This document shows positions 13,194 to 24,850 of a stretch of 64,000 nucleotides of DNA, in pieces. Location of the stretch: contig VXAI01000198.1 in the NCBI GenBank assembly GCA_013399305.1, positions 196,413 through 260,412 of the forward strand. The letters are read 5' to 3'. Position numbers and translations under genes: made by a program. The DNA is from Rostratula benghalensis. Its lineage: Eukaryota > Chordata > Aves > Charadriiformes > Rostratulidae. Below the pieces are notes generated by a model. The model worked only from the letters and a program-made list of their open reading frames with translations. It did not search any database and was not told the DNA's origin. The first letter of the stretch is position 1, and each line of letters opens with the position of its first letter.

Positions 13194-14640
13194 GGTGAAG
13201 GGCCTGGGCAAGGCTGGTGCCCTGCAGCCAGACGGAATGGCTGCCCACAGCGGTTACTGGCCCTCCTGTTATTCGGCAACAGTCTCGCACACGCACTTAG
13301 TCCACAGCCTGCTCACAGACCCCATTCCAAAGTTCACATCCTTTCTGGGCTCTGCAAGAGAGGGGATGCAGCAGGATCAGAGAGAGCCGCTAGGACAACA
13401 AGCACACAGTCTGCCAGGCGCCAGGGGAGTCCAGACAGTACGGGCTGAGGAGCTCAGAGAAGACGGAGCAGGCACAGGGATTTCTCCATGGGCAGGGCAG
13501 TGGCACAGCTGTGTGAAGATCCCCCTAAGGCGCCGCTGAGCAAGTCCTGCTGTGGGGCAGCTTGTGAAGAAGCTGGCAGCAGAACCCCCTTCTGGGTCCT
13601 GAGAGCACGCAGAGTCTCTTCACGGGGACAAGGTGGAGTCCATCCCTGAGCCTGCATTGGAGGAGATCGAGGGAGTTGGCACTGTTTTGGAGCTATGATT
13701 GTTCTTTCCGTGAGGACACGGGCACAAGCACAGGTCCTTGCATGACGCCTGGAACAAGTTTAATTCTGGAGGCCCCTGGCATCCACTCACGCTGAAGGGT
13801 CGCTAGAGACACGAATGAAGCCTGAGTCCCTGGAAAGCTCTTCAAACAGCGCGTTGGCTTCTTGGCAGATGAGGCACTCACATGCCAGCAGCACTAGTGG
13901 AGGAAAGAGAAACCAAAGTCAGGCAAGTCACGCAGCTCGGAGAGACGTCAACCCAGAGGGTGGCAGAAAGCCAGGGACAGTGGGCTCTGAAATCTGGAAG
14001 GCAGCACTTGGGCTGAGGTCACATAACTCAGTGCAGCTCCTGAAGAACAGCAGGGTCGGGCTGGCACTCCGGGTACTGCCTGTCACTGTCATGGGCTCGG
14101 GAATCACCCCTGCTGCCACTCGTCCTGTGTGTTCATACCCTCCACACCGCAGGCCAAGCAGAACCACGCCCTGAGCACAGGACACTGCAATCAGGTCCCA
14201 AGGACAGGAAAGGAGCTAATGGAGTGACAAAAACCCCTTCCTCGTGACAAAGATCTTATCACCTTTCTTATTTCCGAGGCATCCCAGCGCACTGAGCCAG
14301 CCAGGTAGAGAGATTCCTGGGCAGGAATCACTTCCTCTCTCAGTAAGCACACCTCACCCCAGCCTCACGGGGCAGCTTAGGGACAGGAAGCTAGCCCAAG
14401 GGGACAATTACTGCTGATGATTAGCCAAAGTGGAACTCGCTGGGGCACAAGGAGCAGCCAAAGGTCAGGCACCCCGGGGGAGGAGGAGCACGGTCAAGGC
14501 CATCTGAGGCTACTGGGAAGGGCCGAGTCTGCTCGGGGAGGATTCCCTCCGAGGTACCACCTTCGGCCTACGGAGCATCAACCCCAGGGTGGGATTTAAC
14601 AGAAAGTCGACAAGCACAAGGAGCGGAGGCGAGGCCGGGA
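13194..14640 (-). other. GPAT4: Region upstream of the GPAT4 start codon, probably 5' UTR intron
   Basis: About 1.4 kb of ordinary sequence between the GPAT4 start codon and the CpG island. No recognisable coding exon is seen. It probably holds the intron that links a non-coding first exon to the ATG exon. Confidence 0.4.
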
Positions 14641-15263
14641 GGATCCCCCTGCTGCCCTGAGACACCGAGATACCGTCCGTGCCTCGGAGAAACGTGCACG
14701 GCAGCACCAACCCTCTCCCAGGAGAGGCGGCTCCGCAGCCACGCGTGAAGCTGCCCCCTCGGGTCTGGACTGAGACTCCCCCGGGGGACTGGTCGGACCG
14801 GCGGCCCCGTCCAGCACCGCTGCCCCTACGAGGGGGCAGCCTCCGGGGATCAGGCCAGGAGCCTGCCCGGTCCCGCCCCGGGGCGGGGGCTGAGCCCGGT
14901 TGCCGACCCGGCGGTCGCATCCCGCACGGCGGCTGAGGCGACCATGGCGGTCTGCTTTATTCACCGGGAGCGCGGCTGGGCACGGCCCGGAGCGCAGCGA
15001 ATCGGGGGCGGGCCGGGGTTCGGCCCGGCGACCTTCGGCCCCGGCGTGTGCCTTCCGGGGAGCGCGGGCGGAGCTCCCGCCGATGGCCGCCGAGCCGGGA
15101 GGGGCCTCGCAGGGCCGGCCGGCCTCGCTATTCCGCTCCGCGCCGGACGGCGGCACCGGGAGGGGGGGCGGGGCGGGGCGTGCTCCGGCGCGGCCCGCAG
15201 CACAGCGGGGAGGCCGCACTCCCCCAGGCGGGCGCCGGTTAACGGCCCGCGGGTGGGGCGGGC

Positions 15264-15407
15264 NNNNNNNNNNNNNNNNNNNNNNNNNNNNNNNNNNNNN
15301 NNNNNNNNNNNNNNNNNNNNNNNNNNNNNNNNNNNNNNNNNNNNNNNNNNNNNNNNNNNNNNNNNNNNNNNNNNNNNNNNNNNNNNNNNNNNNNNNNNNN
15401 NNNNNNN
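15264..15407. other. Assembly gap (144 N)
   Basis: Run of N inside the CpG island. Open frames that appear to cross it are artefacts. Confidence 0.99.
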
Positions 15408-15473
15408 CCGCCGCCGGGCCCCGGCTCCGCCCCCGCCACGTACCGTGCGCGCCGCCGCACCGCCTTGCGTACG

Positions 15474-15481
15474 TGACGTCA
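15474..15481. promoter_or_regulatory. Perfect CRE palindrome TGACGTCA
   Basis: The full 8-base CREB/ATF consensus in CpG-rich sequence (GCGTACG precedes it, GCGCGCC follows). Such sites in CpG-island promoters are commonly bound by CREB/ATF proteins. It could serve GPAT4; the site is symmetric, so it gives no direction. Confidence 0.5.
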
Positions 15482-15596
15482 GCGCGCCGCCCGCGGGGCC
15501 GCGCCCACAGGCGCGTACGGCCACGGCCCCGCCAGCGGCGGTAGGGGGCGCCCCGAGAGAGCGGGCCGCGACCGGCGCAGAGCGAGGCGGGACTGA

Positions 15597-15664
15597 GGAA
15601 ACACCATCACTTTATTGTAAATTCCGCGGTGGAAACACCATCACTTTATTGTAAATTCCGCGGT
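15597..15664 (-). repeat. 34-bp perfect tandem duplication carrying two poly(A) signals
   Basis: Two identical 34-base copies, 15597-15630 and 15631-15664. Each contains TTTATT on the plus strand (15611-15616 and 15645-15650), i.e. AATAAA on the minus strand. They lie about 400 bases past the stop of the PPP1R3C-like gene, so they are its likely poly(A) signals, present twice. The absence of any mismatch means a recent duplication or an assembly error. Confidence 0.85.
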
Positions 15665-16064
15665 ACAGCACCGACCACCGGAACCGCCTTCGCCCCGGCA
15701 CGCCCCACGCCGCCACAGCCCGGGCCCCCACGCCGGCAGCTCCTCACAAGGCACTTGGGCAGCAGGTCAGGGGGCTGGCTCCCACCACGAGTAGCCCAGG
15801 GCCACGGCCGTGTCCTTTGTCGCTGCCTATTCTGGAGGGCCTGCAGGCTGGGGTCGCACCAGGCAGCAGCTCCAAGCTCTGGGGCAGGAGCCAGTGGTGA
15901 AGAAGCTCCCCATGGGCCCAGCAGCTGCTCACAGAGCAACCGGCCAGATTCACGGAGAAGCCAACAAAGCTGTGAGCAGCTTCTTCTGCAGCTGACCCCT
16001 CCCCGAAGACCTGCGGGGCACACAGGGCACGGAAGGGACATGGACCTCTCCACACGCTGCTTTC

Positions 16065-17049
16065 CTACCAATACGGAGCCTGGGTCTCTGAGCGGCGCCA
16101 GGTCTGTAGGTGAGAAATGACCAGGGCGGCTGCTCGAGAGGTGCCAAGATGCTCCCAGGCCCTGTTGGCACTCTTCACAGCATGGGAGGGCGGGCGGACC
16201 ATGCCCACGTGGCAGATCTTGTAGTTTTTCCCATGGTTATTGTCCCAGTGGGTCTTCTGTCCACACTGGAAGGAGACGCAGAACTCTGTGGCCCTGCGGG
16301 AGACGGACGGCTTGGGCAGGGCAAGCTCAAAAGAGAAGGTGTCTGTGTCAGCTGAGCTGTATGTGCTATGCATGTACTGGCAGGGGATGTCCCGGAAGCT
16401 CTTCCAGCCATCGAAGGTGATGCGGACCATCACTTTCTTCTCATACTCGATGTTTCTGACCTTCACTGTCCCTGACAGGGCACGGTCCTGGATCAGGCAG
16501 TTCTCCAGGCAGACAAGGCTGCAGTGTAGGCGTCTGCGGAAACTCATGTAGTCTGCAGAAGGCTGTGGGAAGTCCAGTACATACCTGCACACTTCTGGGC
16601 GCGAGTCCCGTAGCTTAGGCCGGAAGCAGGCAAGGTCAGACAGGGCATGCTGCAAGTCACAGAGGTCCTCCTCAATCTTTGAGAAGAAGCGGACAGCCGT
16701 CAGCGACAGCCCCTTCATGTCAGCAAACACGACTGTCTTCTTCTTCTGGCCCTTGGAGCTCTTGGTGCTGTCTCGCCACTCGGGCTCAGGTTCCGCACTC
16801 AGCTTCTGGTTGAGACAGGATCGGAGGGGCTTGCATCCCCGGCTGCCCCGCAGCTCCTCATAGGAGTTCAGCAGCTTGCGGATGGGGGGCGAGTGGCTCA
16901 GACAGATGCGGACGGCCAGGTCCACAGGCATGGCTGGGGGGGCGACGGCCTGCGCGCTGCACACCTTCAAGAGCCTAGGGGCGAAAAGGGGGTCAGGCGG
17001 GGAGTCCCCGGCCCCGGCGCCCACCCCACGCTCACTCGCCGCAGGCCAT
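16065..17049 (-). CDS. PPP1R3C-like glycogen-targeting regulatory subunit of protein phosphatase 1
   Basis: Adaptor that brings PP1 catalytic subunit to glycogen, favouring glycogen synthase dephosphorylation. Exon 1 codes only 14 nt (17036-17049: MACG plus two bases), donor GTGAGC; intron of 61 bp; exon 2 is 16065-16974 after CCCCTAG. Product 307 aa (human PPP1R3C 317). The spliced N terminus matches PPP1R3C in length: five residues plus nineteen to the shared MPVD. PP1-docking KTVVF is at 84-88, then FADMKGLSLTAV. VLDFPQPSADYMSF (137-150) opens the CBM21 glycogen-binding domain, ending around WDNNHGKNYKI. The tail W-R-R-S-E-T-Q-A-P-Y resembles the PPP1R3C end. The unspliced frame stays open to an ATG at 17135, which would give a longer N terminus; I prefer the spliced model. 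It is closer to PPP1R3C than to 3B or 3D, but human PPP1R3C is on another chromosome, so this is probably a paralogue. Confidence 0.88.
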
Positions 17050-17345
17050 CGCCGCCCGCCCCGCTCTGCCGGCTCCGCGCCCTCAATGGAGCCGTGGGAG
17101 CGCTGCCGGCCGGGACACCCCGCGGCGACAGCCAATCAGCGCCGGAGACACTCCCCGCAGCGGCCAATACAGGCGCGAGGCCGCCTAGCCCCGCCCACCA
17201 GCCCCGCCCCTCCCCGCCCGCCGGGGCCGCCGCGGAGCCCCCGTGCCCAGGACGGGCGAGACCGGAGCGGCGGAGCCCCCGGGGGGAGGGCAGAGACCGA
17301 GCCAGCCCCGCCTCCCGGGTGCCTGCGGCGGGCTAACCGGAGGAG
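17000..17345 (-). promoter_or_regulatory. CpG-rich promoter of the PPP1R3C-like gene with two CCAAT boxes
   Basis: CpG-dense block directly upstream of the 17049 start codon. CCAAT occurs at 17132-17136 (GCCAATCAGC, close to the NF-Y consensus) and 17164-17168, about 85 and 115 bases upstream of the start codon. Further upstream, past 17345, composition drops to ordinary sequence. Confidence 0.55.
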
Positions 17346-17349
17346 CCGC

Positions 17350-20300
17350 GAGAAAACGCTCCTAATGCCATAAAAACAGGAGTGCTTTTGTAAACCCAAG
17401 GGTTAGGTAGCTATCAACGCCCAGCGGGGGGTAGGGAGAGGAGAGGAGCACGTTCCTCCCACGTTCTTTAGTGGTGGGAGGTCTGAACTGCTTCTACACA
17501 GCACTTGTCAGGTGCCTGTCCACAGACAGTTACTGCCAGGAGTCTAAGCACAAAGAAAATCCCAGAGTCTGGACTCATCCTCCACCAAAAGTAAATCTAA
17601 CTCAGAATTTTCTTACCCTAGTTCCTTGCCTGGAAAAAGAAATTCACCACCACCTGAGCAGGCAAGAAGCCCTGCAGTGTCCCTGACATCTATATTCAAA
17701 ATCACCTTCACTCTTTAGCTCATATGTGACTCCTTGTCAGAAAAGACTGTCACCTCAATCAGATCACCCTGCCCTGTACTAACCTGCTAATCTCTCCAGA
17801 GCTGTCTAGCCATTTATGCTAAGTAGCCCTGAAGGTTCCTGCTGACAGCACAGATTTTCATCAGCCCATGACACAACCTACCTATCGGTATTTAAACACA
17901 GCTTTCCATCACCACCGTGACCTAATGTCTCCAGCACAGCACAGGACACCTCTCACAAGACGGCCTGGAGAAGTCTGCTTGAACCCTCCCCCAGCTGGCT
18001 AAAAATCTGCATTCAGCCCTGCCCTCAATCAGCAAAATCATCAGAAAAAGTAGCAAGAGAGTCCAAGCTACACTGTCCCCTATAAGGATGTGTGGCACCC
18101 ATGTCACTGCTGGCCCAACACTCCTGCCCAGGGAGGAGCAGAGCAGTGATCTTTGTGGGTGACCAGGAGCCAGATGCACCCGCCTGGCCAGGCCTGCAGG
18201 AGCCAGAGGTATCTGAGGGTGGCAGCCCTGGCTACCAGTCCCCCATCCTGGTCAGCATCAGAGCAGATCTCTCTCTGCTGGGCCTGGGTCCAAGCTCCTG
18301 CTGTCAGCGTGTGGCTGACACGCTGCAGCAGAAGCCTTGAGCCCAAGCCATGGCTGTGCCCACACTCAGGCTGCAGCCAGCAGCAGCGCTCCATTTCTAA
18401 GGCCACATCCTTCCCGAGGGCAGCTGGAGGATCTGCTGGCGTGCACACCCCCGTGATGTCCATCCGTGACTGCCCAAGTTACAAACCCAAGGGATACATC
18501 TCCTGAGGTCACACCAGCAAACTGCCCTCTGCTTTTCTCCAAGCTAAGGGCTCTTGTTTGCGTTCTCGCAGACTGTCTGCTCACCACACCTTCTTCAGGC
18601 TGACACTGCATTTCCCCCAATTCAGTGACATGGGGGAGTCAGCACAGACGTGAGAAGCTTCCTGGCAATGAGACTGCTTGCCCCACGTGTCTCCTGTACT
18701 CAGGAGAGCAGATCCAGCTCAGGCTGGGAAATCACAGCTCACCATCATTGCCCTCCATGCGACCTCTTTCACCATCCGTCTACTTTAACTTTAGAGCTAG
18801 TCACTCAGTAAATGCACGCTACCTGCACCTCGGAGGGAGCAGAGAACAAAGGATGCATTTTTGAGCTCAAGCCTTACAGGAGACCTCATGGAAGCTGGAA
18901 AAGCTGCTCCTGCTCTGCACATCCTCTTCCAGAGGCAGAGGTTAATGTGGATGGATTGCTGAGTTTTTTCCTTTATCCAAAAGTACAAGCCAAAAGCACC
19001 GCTTCCCTGACAGAGCTGTGGACACTTCCTCATCCCACAACGCAGAACAGAGGCACAGAGTTAACCATGAGGCAGCATCCAGTCTCAGAACTATCCCAGT
19101 ATTTTGTCATGGAAGGACACAAAAAACAGACAACAGCATTTTCAGGTATGCTAGAACTGAATCTCACTGTTGCCTGGCTGATTTCAGCCTACCAGCCATC
19201 TCCAAAAGTCCTGCACAGCCCATGGTGACAGTACCATGTGCCAGCCATCAGGGTCCAGACAGGAGCTGTACCGAAGGCACCCTGGGAAGAACCAGACCCC
19301 ATTAGGATTCAGCTGCTGGAAGAGGACAGGCACCCCATATGCTCACATTGCTGCAGCCACGTGAGGTGCAGCGGTGGGGAAAGTGCCAGCCACTTGGACA
19401 ATCATTCAAACTTAATAGGGCCAAGGAGAAAGTCTGCCAGACATGCTACCTAGACATTCTCCAGCAGCTCGTCTGTAGCATGCTTCTGCACAGCAGATTA
19501 ACGACTTTGGCTGGAGCTTCAGTCACCTCTGGGAAGCTGCCTGGGCTGTACACGGGCAAGCACGATCCACAGCACATCCTAGTACGGGTATGTGCTACTG
19601 ATTCCTAAGGATTAAACCCAGCCTCCTCTTAACATCTATACTTAATCCATTTAGGTAAAGAAGATTCTTTTAAGAACCCTATAAAGCACACATGCAAAGC
19701 TGCTCACACTACAAGATGCACTGTCACCCACTGTGGGGCAGAGGAAGGGGATGTCGAGGGGCCACTGGGCTGCCCGTCACAGAGCTCCATGCAGGGAAGA
19801 CCCTGCCCTGAAGGAACATCAGCCACTGTTTGTCCACTCTCCTGATGGCAATTGAGTTAAGGGAGCACAGGACACTCTGGCTTCTCTGACCAGAAAAGGC
19901 CAGCATGGGCCAACAGGACTGGAGCTTTCCCTCTGCAAGAACAGCACAACAACTGCTTTTCCCTCTTGTCCCAGCAGCTTTTTCAGCAGAAAAGAGTTTG
20001 ACAGTTTTTACCCTCACAACCTCCATCAGAAGCTGTACCAGAACACCTTTGCTCCGTGGAGACAGTCTTCAGATTATGCACAGCAGAAAGCTGCTTTCTC
20101 CTGAGCCCACGATTGCAGGTGATCCATTTTAGTGAAACTGGCCACCACTGGTCTTAAATAAGGCATCCCAGCAACTGCGGAGTGAAGCCTTCCAGAAACG
20201 CCCTGACTTGTCACTTGGCATTTGTTCTATTGATCCAAGTGTCCCTGCACAGGGAGCCGAACGCTCTGCTGCAGAAATCAGATCCAGAACACTGGCCTGA

Positions 20301-22020
20301 TAGGAAGCAGCACGAATAACACACAAATAGAAACCAAGGCAAAGACAAGGTTCCTATTCTCATCCTGCAGCAAGAGACTGTTCTGGGAAAGCTCTGCCAG
20401 CCTCACGCTCCAGTATCTTTCTAAAGAACATGAAGGCACCACAAGCCCTACAAGCTCACAGAATTCCTCAGGGCTCTTCCACAGCACTCAGCTGCTGATC
20501 ACACAGACCATCCTGTATCAAGGGCCTGACTTGTTCTGCAGTTCACTGACCACAGCAGCCTCAGCATTAGCTGTGACAGTGGTGTAAACTCCCCAGAGTC
20601 AGCTGGTCCAAAGCAGCAGGTTGGAAAAGGCTGGAAAAAAGCAAGGTTTCTCACACCTCCTTGCTTAATTGATATGTAGAATTTCAGGAGGTGAAACAGC
20701 AGCACTTAAACGCTGTGCAGAATCTGCTCTGCTGGTGGCTTCACATATGTAGCAGAACAGATCTAAACACACATTTTACAGGTAGCATGAAGACCCCATG
20801 GCTCTGACACAAACACCCTCAGTGTGAACCAGTTGCTCTGGTTAAAGAGAGGTTTGTGACAAACCTGCAAATACTGTCTGACCAAGTGCTGTCTTTCCAA
20901 AGCTTTGATGGCGATTGCACCATTCATAACCTGATCAGAGAGAACACAACTGCCCGTGGCTCTTGGAGGCACTCACTCCTTGGCCCAGGGCAAGAAATGC
21001 CATTATCAGCACAAGGGCCAGGTAGCAATTCCAAACCCAGGCCTAGTCTGCAGGCAAATCTAAAAGGGTGGATGCTTTACAAGGATAGTGCTATTATTGC
21101 CACAATGCCAAGAAAAAGCAGCACAACTCCTCTCTGGCCATATTAGAAGGGGCTGGGCTGACACAACTGTATCCACACTGGGACACAGGCTGTACAGGCA
21201 GAGCAAAGCCTGTGCCTTCCCAAGGACAGATGGGCTGGCTGTTTCACCCACATAACAATGCTTAAGTGGAGAAACCCAAGGCCAGTAGAAAACCTGAACT
21301 CCTAAGCTAATGGCCATCTCCCAGCCAATATTGTCAGAAAGACAAAGGGAACAAACTTGGTAAACTCTTCACCCTCTCTGCTCACCGCAGGTAAGGAGCT
21401 GGTGCTAAGCACCCTGCATAGGACCCTGTGGCCTTCCCCTCCTCACACAGGACATTCCCTCTGGTCTGAGCTGCAGTTTCCATCCTTAATGTGTTTCCAA
21501 CCACTCCTGCTACTTCTGCAAGAACAGAGATTTGCTCTGCCAGCAAATGTCTTGATGTGTAGTGTTTTTTTGCTCAATGGATGTGGCAGAAATGGTGCAC
21601 AGGAATTCCCCCACTTCACCGCAGAGCAACTGACCACTTGCACAACATCCAGTGTTGCACAGACCCTGCAAGGAGATTGGAGCTGATGGGGAAGGTGGAG
21701 TTTATACAGCTGGTTGCCACAACATTTGGTCAGTCAGGTTCCAGCTGATCATTTAAAGAACAGTGCTAAACTGGAACAGGAATAAACACACAGCTGCAGG
21801 TTTAAAAAGACAGCACCCTGCTATTTACAATGGCCTGTAAGGATAGACATGGTCTATCCACATTTGCTGTCAAACCAGCCTGGGAACTGGAGAGGCAGTA
21901 ACTACACTCGTCCCTGCCTTGGACTCCAAGAGGACTGTGACACGGCTGCTGCAGAGCCTTGTTGGAGGGAGCATGGTGACACAGGCTGTCCTCGCTCAGG
22001 AGTGCCAGCAAAAGGAGTCT
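17350..22020. other. Intergenic region between PPP1R3C-like promoter and GINS4 3' end
   Basis: About 4.7 kb of mid-GC sequence. No splice-consistent coding exon, CR1 copy or RNA gene was recognised. Open frames are short and overlap on both strands. Confidence 0.5.
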
Positions 22021-22023
22021 GGT

Positions 22024-22104
22024 TTTATTCCAGGCATGTCATGAGCAGTTAGGAGTTTGATGAGCAGTGGGGGCAATGAGGGAAAGATGTCCTGCTGTTT
22101 TATT
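22024..22104 (-). terminator. GINS4: Candidate poly(A) signals of GINS4
   Basis: Two TTTATT hexamers on the plus strand (22024-22029 and 22099-22104) give AATAAA on the minus strand, about 200-280 bases past the GINS4 stop. A GC-rich (CCCCAG)n tract and a 10-bp inverted repeat (CCCAGTCACA / TGTGACTGGG, about 22150-22190) lie between stop and signals. Confidence 0.5.
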
Positions 22105-22302
22105 TGCATGCTTTCAAGGGTACCCCCCTCCATCACCTCTGCTGCCCTGCCCAGTCACACCACCACCAGAGGGGATGTGACTGGGACCCCCACCACCTCT
22201 GCTGCGCCCTCCCGCCGGTACGGTGGGACACGCCAGGGACGGCGGCGGTGGCCACTGGTGGTGCAGCAGCCCCAGCCCCAGCCCCAGCCCCTTGCTCACC
22301 CC

Positions 22303-24656
22303 TCAGATGAGCTGCACGGCTCCTGAGGCCACCAGCGGGGCAATGGTCTTGTAGCGGATGAGGTGCTGCGAGCCCTCCTCCAGGTCGATGGTGTACTCCC
22401 TGCAGAGATGGGCCAGACGTCACACTGTCGCTCCCCTTGCACTGTAACCCACAACACTTTTGGGAAACAAGCTTATTTATGTGCACCACGTGGGGAAGCA
22501 CCCACCTACCTCTGCTCATCCATCTCTGGCTCAACCAGGATGTTCTCCTGCCGCTCCAACACCCGCAGGAACACAAAAGAGTCCAGGTTGGGCTTCGGAA
22601 CTGCAGAAGGGATTCAGAGCACAAGCTCAGCACTCGCTTATGTCCCTCTGCAGGACAGCGAGCGAACGGAGGGGTGTGAGAAACAGGAAACTCATAGCCA
22701 GCAAAGGGAATGCCAAGCACTTCTGATCAGAGGTAGAGTGCACTGCCTTGAGGGAAGATGCAATGGAGGGGCTGGCATAGTGCTGACAGCAGCATCACGC
22801 CACACACCACACAGCAGAGCAGTGCCATGTCACTGTCACCACATCATTTTTACTTCTACTGAGCACCAGCTGGAGAACTAATCTTGAACATTTCATGCTC
22901 CCCAGAGCTTTACCCATACCCCGGCTGCTACAGGGTTCAGACTACCCCAGATGTACTCACTCGATTTTAGAAGAGACACTTTCTGCAGGTTGGGAGGCAT
23001 GTGTTTCAGGGCCACGTTCTTCAGGTAAGTCTCTGTGTTTGCCATGTACCTGAAACAAATCACTGGAGCGTTTACTGATTTCATCAAGCACAGATTCATA
23101 GGGAGAGCACTGACTCAAAACAAGCAACATCTCCTGGTCACACAGACGTGGCCAGAGATGAGCTTGATGGCTTGCTCTGGTAACCGGCTCAGAGTTAATT
23201 AAAGTCCTTCCTTCTCCATAAGGAAACCTCCTGGTAATACCCATGATGTCTACTGCAAACCTGTCTAAGGCTACCAGTCTCAAGAACTGTTCAACACAAC
23301 ACACAGGTGAGTTCTATAACCTATATAAAGGAAGGGAGATGCATCCAAAATGTACTCACTCTTTAGCAAAAGCAAACTCCTCTGGTGACAGAATGGAAGG
23401 CTCCCCTTCAGCTCGAGACTTCTCCTTCTCCAGGATGTGGGGGAAAAACTTCTCTATCTGGTATTGGAATAAAACACCCAGGACTGTAAGAAACCTCTCC
23501 CAGTAGCTCAGTGCCTACAATGCCCACACCCCAGAGGCTTCCCCACCAAGCAGCGGTCACTGCCATACTGTGTGTGCAGCAGCCATGGGCCTGCCCAAGT
23601 ACCTGCTCCTGAATTAACAGCCGTATGGCCAGCTTGAGTCGCCGAGCTGCACAACTAAATAAGTACATGGCAGGAGCCAGACAGAACGTGCCACCCTGGG
23701 CTCAGAAAACACACAGCAATGCTGTGACCATCCTTCACAACAGAAAAGCATGTCCAAGAAATTAATTCCTTCGGAATGCACTTTGGAAGACACAGAGAGA
23801 GAGTGCAGGAGGCATTGTATTGGTAAAAATCACTTCTCAAGTCACCCTTTTTCATCCTCTGGGCAGCACAGCAAGTATTACCTTCACAAGCCTACATCGC
23901 AAGTAACTGCTGAGCACGTAACGGATCCTTTCAATCTCCATGCGGTGAACACTGACCTTCAAGTCTCCTCTCTTTGCCCGTTTCAGGTTTTCCTCCTGCA
24001 CAGAAAGGCAAAGGAAAGTTAATTAGTTGAAATGCTAAACAAGAAACAGAGAAGAGGAGAAACAAAGCCCACAAAAATAGACTGCAAATGCTTTTAGTGA
24101 CACAAAGCATAGTTTCTTCGTTTCTCCCAGTCTCCTCTCCAAGATAAGCTCGAAGAAGGTACTCAGAACAACCTTATCCCGGGGACAGAGGGGCAGACCC
24201 TGCATACATCTGCCAGACCAGGTAACCAGGCCTGCCTGCACCACCAACCCAGAACCTACCATGTGGTCCAGCTGCTCCACAACACACTCGACGATCTCAG
24301 GTTTGCTCTCCAGCAGCTCCGGGGCAAACTTCTCATTCAGCCAGGCCTGGAAGGAGACACAGTGTAGGTAGAAGAGAGGAACGCAACTGCTGTACGCCCC
24401 AGTCCCCAGGGAAGCCAAACACTCAGCCATCCCCAGCCCAGGGGGCCCGGCTGCTCCGTGTTCCCCAGCGAGCCTCGGGCTGAGCTCTCGGACACCCCCA
24501 GACCTCCCCAGGGAGCCCAGGTCCCGGCCACCCGCCGCTCTCTCCTGCCCCCGTCACCTGCTCCAGGCTGCGGATCAGCTGCGCCGGGGTAAGCACCAGT
24601 TCCTCGCTGCCGCCGTCCGAGTCCGCCTCCGGCCCCTCAGCTCCGGCTGCCGCCAT
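22303..24656 (-). CDS. GINS4: GINS complex subunit 4 (SLD5), DNA replication helicase component
   Basis: Subunit of the GINS tetramer that joins CDC45 and MCM2-7 to form the CMG replicative helicase in the nucleus. Seven exons, 5' to 3': 24558-24656, 24260-24346, 23882-23995, 23360-23457, 22961-23049, 22510-22600, 22303-22399. They join in frame to 224 aa plus stop (human 223). The start has G at -3 and +4. The N terminus differs from human, then DSDGGSEELVLTPAQLI matches. The helical A domain includes NEKFAPELLESKPEIVECV and MEIERIRYVLSSYLRCRL; KNVALKHMPPNLQKV leads to the C-terminal B domain, ending GSQHLIRYKTIAPLVASG then AVQLI. All junctions use GT-AG. Head-to-tail with the PPP1R3C-like gene and GOLGA7. 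Confidence 0.97.
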
Positions 24657-24850
24657 CTCCCGCCACCGCCACCGCCTCCGCGCACGCCCCCCGCCCCAGC
24701 GCGCAGGCGCCCTCGCTGCCAAGATGGTGGCGTTGTGTCCGGGGAGCTGCCGGCGCACGCTGGGTGGGAGCCGTGAAAGGCGGGGGAAAAACAAGGCGAT
24801 GTTAGCAGCAGACAAAACGGCTGCGGCTTAGAGACCGCTCCTGCCTTCGA
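24540..24850. promoter_or_regulatory. GINS4: CpG-rich promoter of GINS4 with YY1-type site
   Basis: GC-rich block around the first exon of GINS4. GCCAAGATGGTGGCG at about 24718-24732 (plus strand) matches the YY1 core AAGATGG-GGC. It sits 60-75 bases upstream of the start codon and no TATA box is seen. YY1 cores usually run in the direction of transcription just after the start site, so its plus orientation hints at a divergent transcript. Confidence 0.5.

Larger units (their letters stand above)
14650..15560. promoter_or_regulatory. GPAT4: CpG island, probable GPAT4 promoter, with assembly gap
   Basis: CpG-dense sequence on both sides of a 144-base gap (15264-15407), including GC-box-like GGGGCGGGGC and a perfect CRE palindrome at 15474-15481. 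It lies 1.5-2.3 kb upstream of the GPAT4 start codon and directly abuts the 3' end of the PPP1R3C-like gene, so GPAT4 is the likeliest gene served. Confidence 0.6.

Noticed and set aside
16065..17135. Unspliced 356-codon version of the PPP1R3C-like protein
   Set aside because: The extra N terminus is low-complexity CpG-island translation; the spliced model matches PPP1R3C spacing exactly.
17136..17399. Minus-strand frame upstream of the PPP1R3C-like gene
   Set aside because: CpG-island translation rich in Gly, Arg and Ala; no resemblance and no donor linking it to exon 2.
22130..22210. Short inverted repeat and CCCCAG tract after the GINS4 stop
   Set aside because: Ten-bp arms in simple GC-rich sequence are expected by chance; no further signal.
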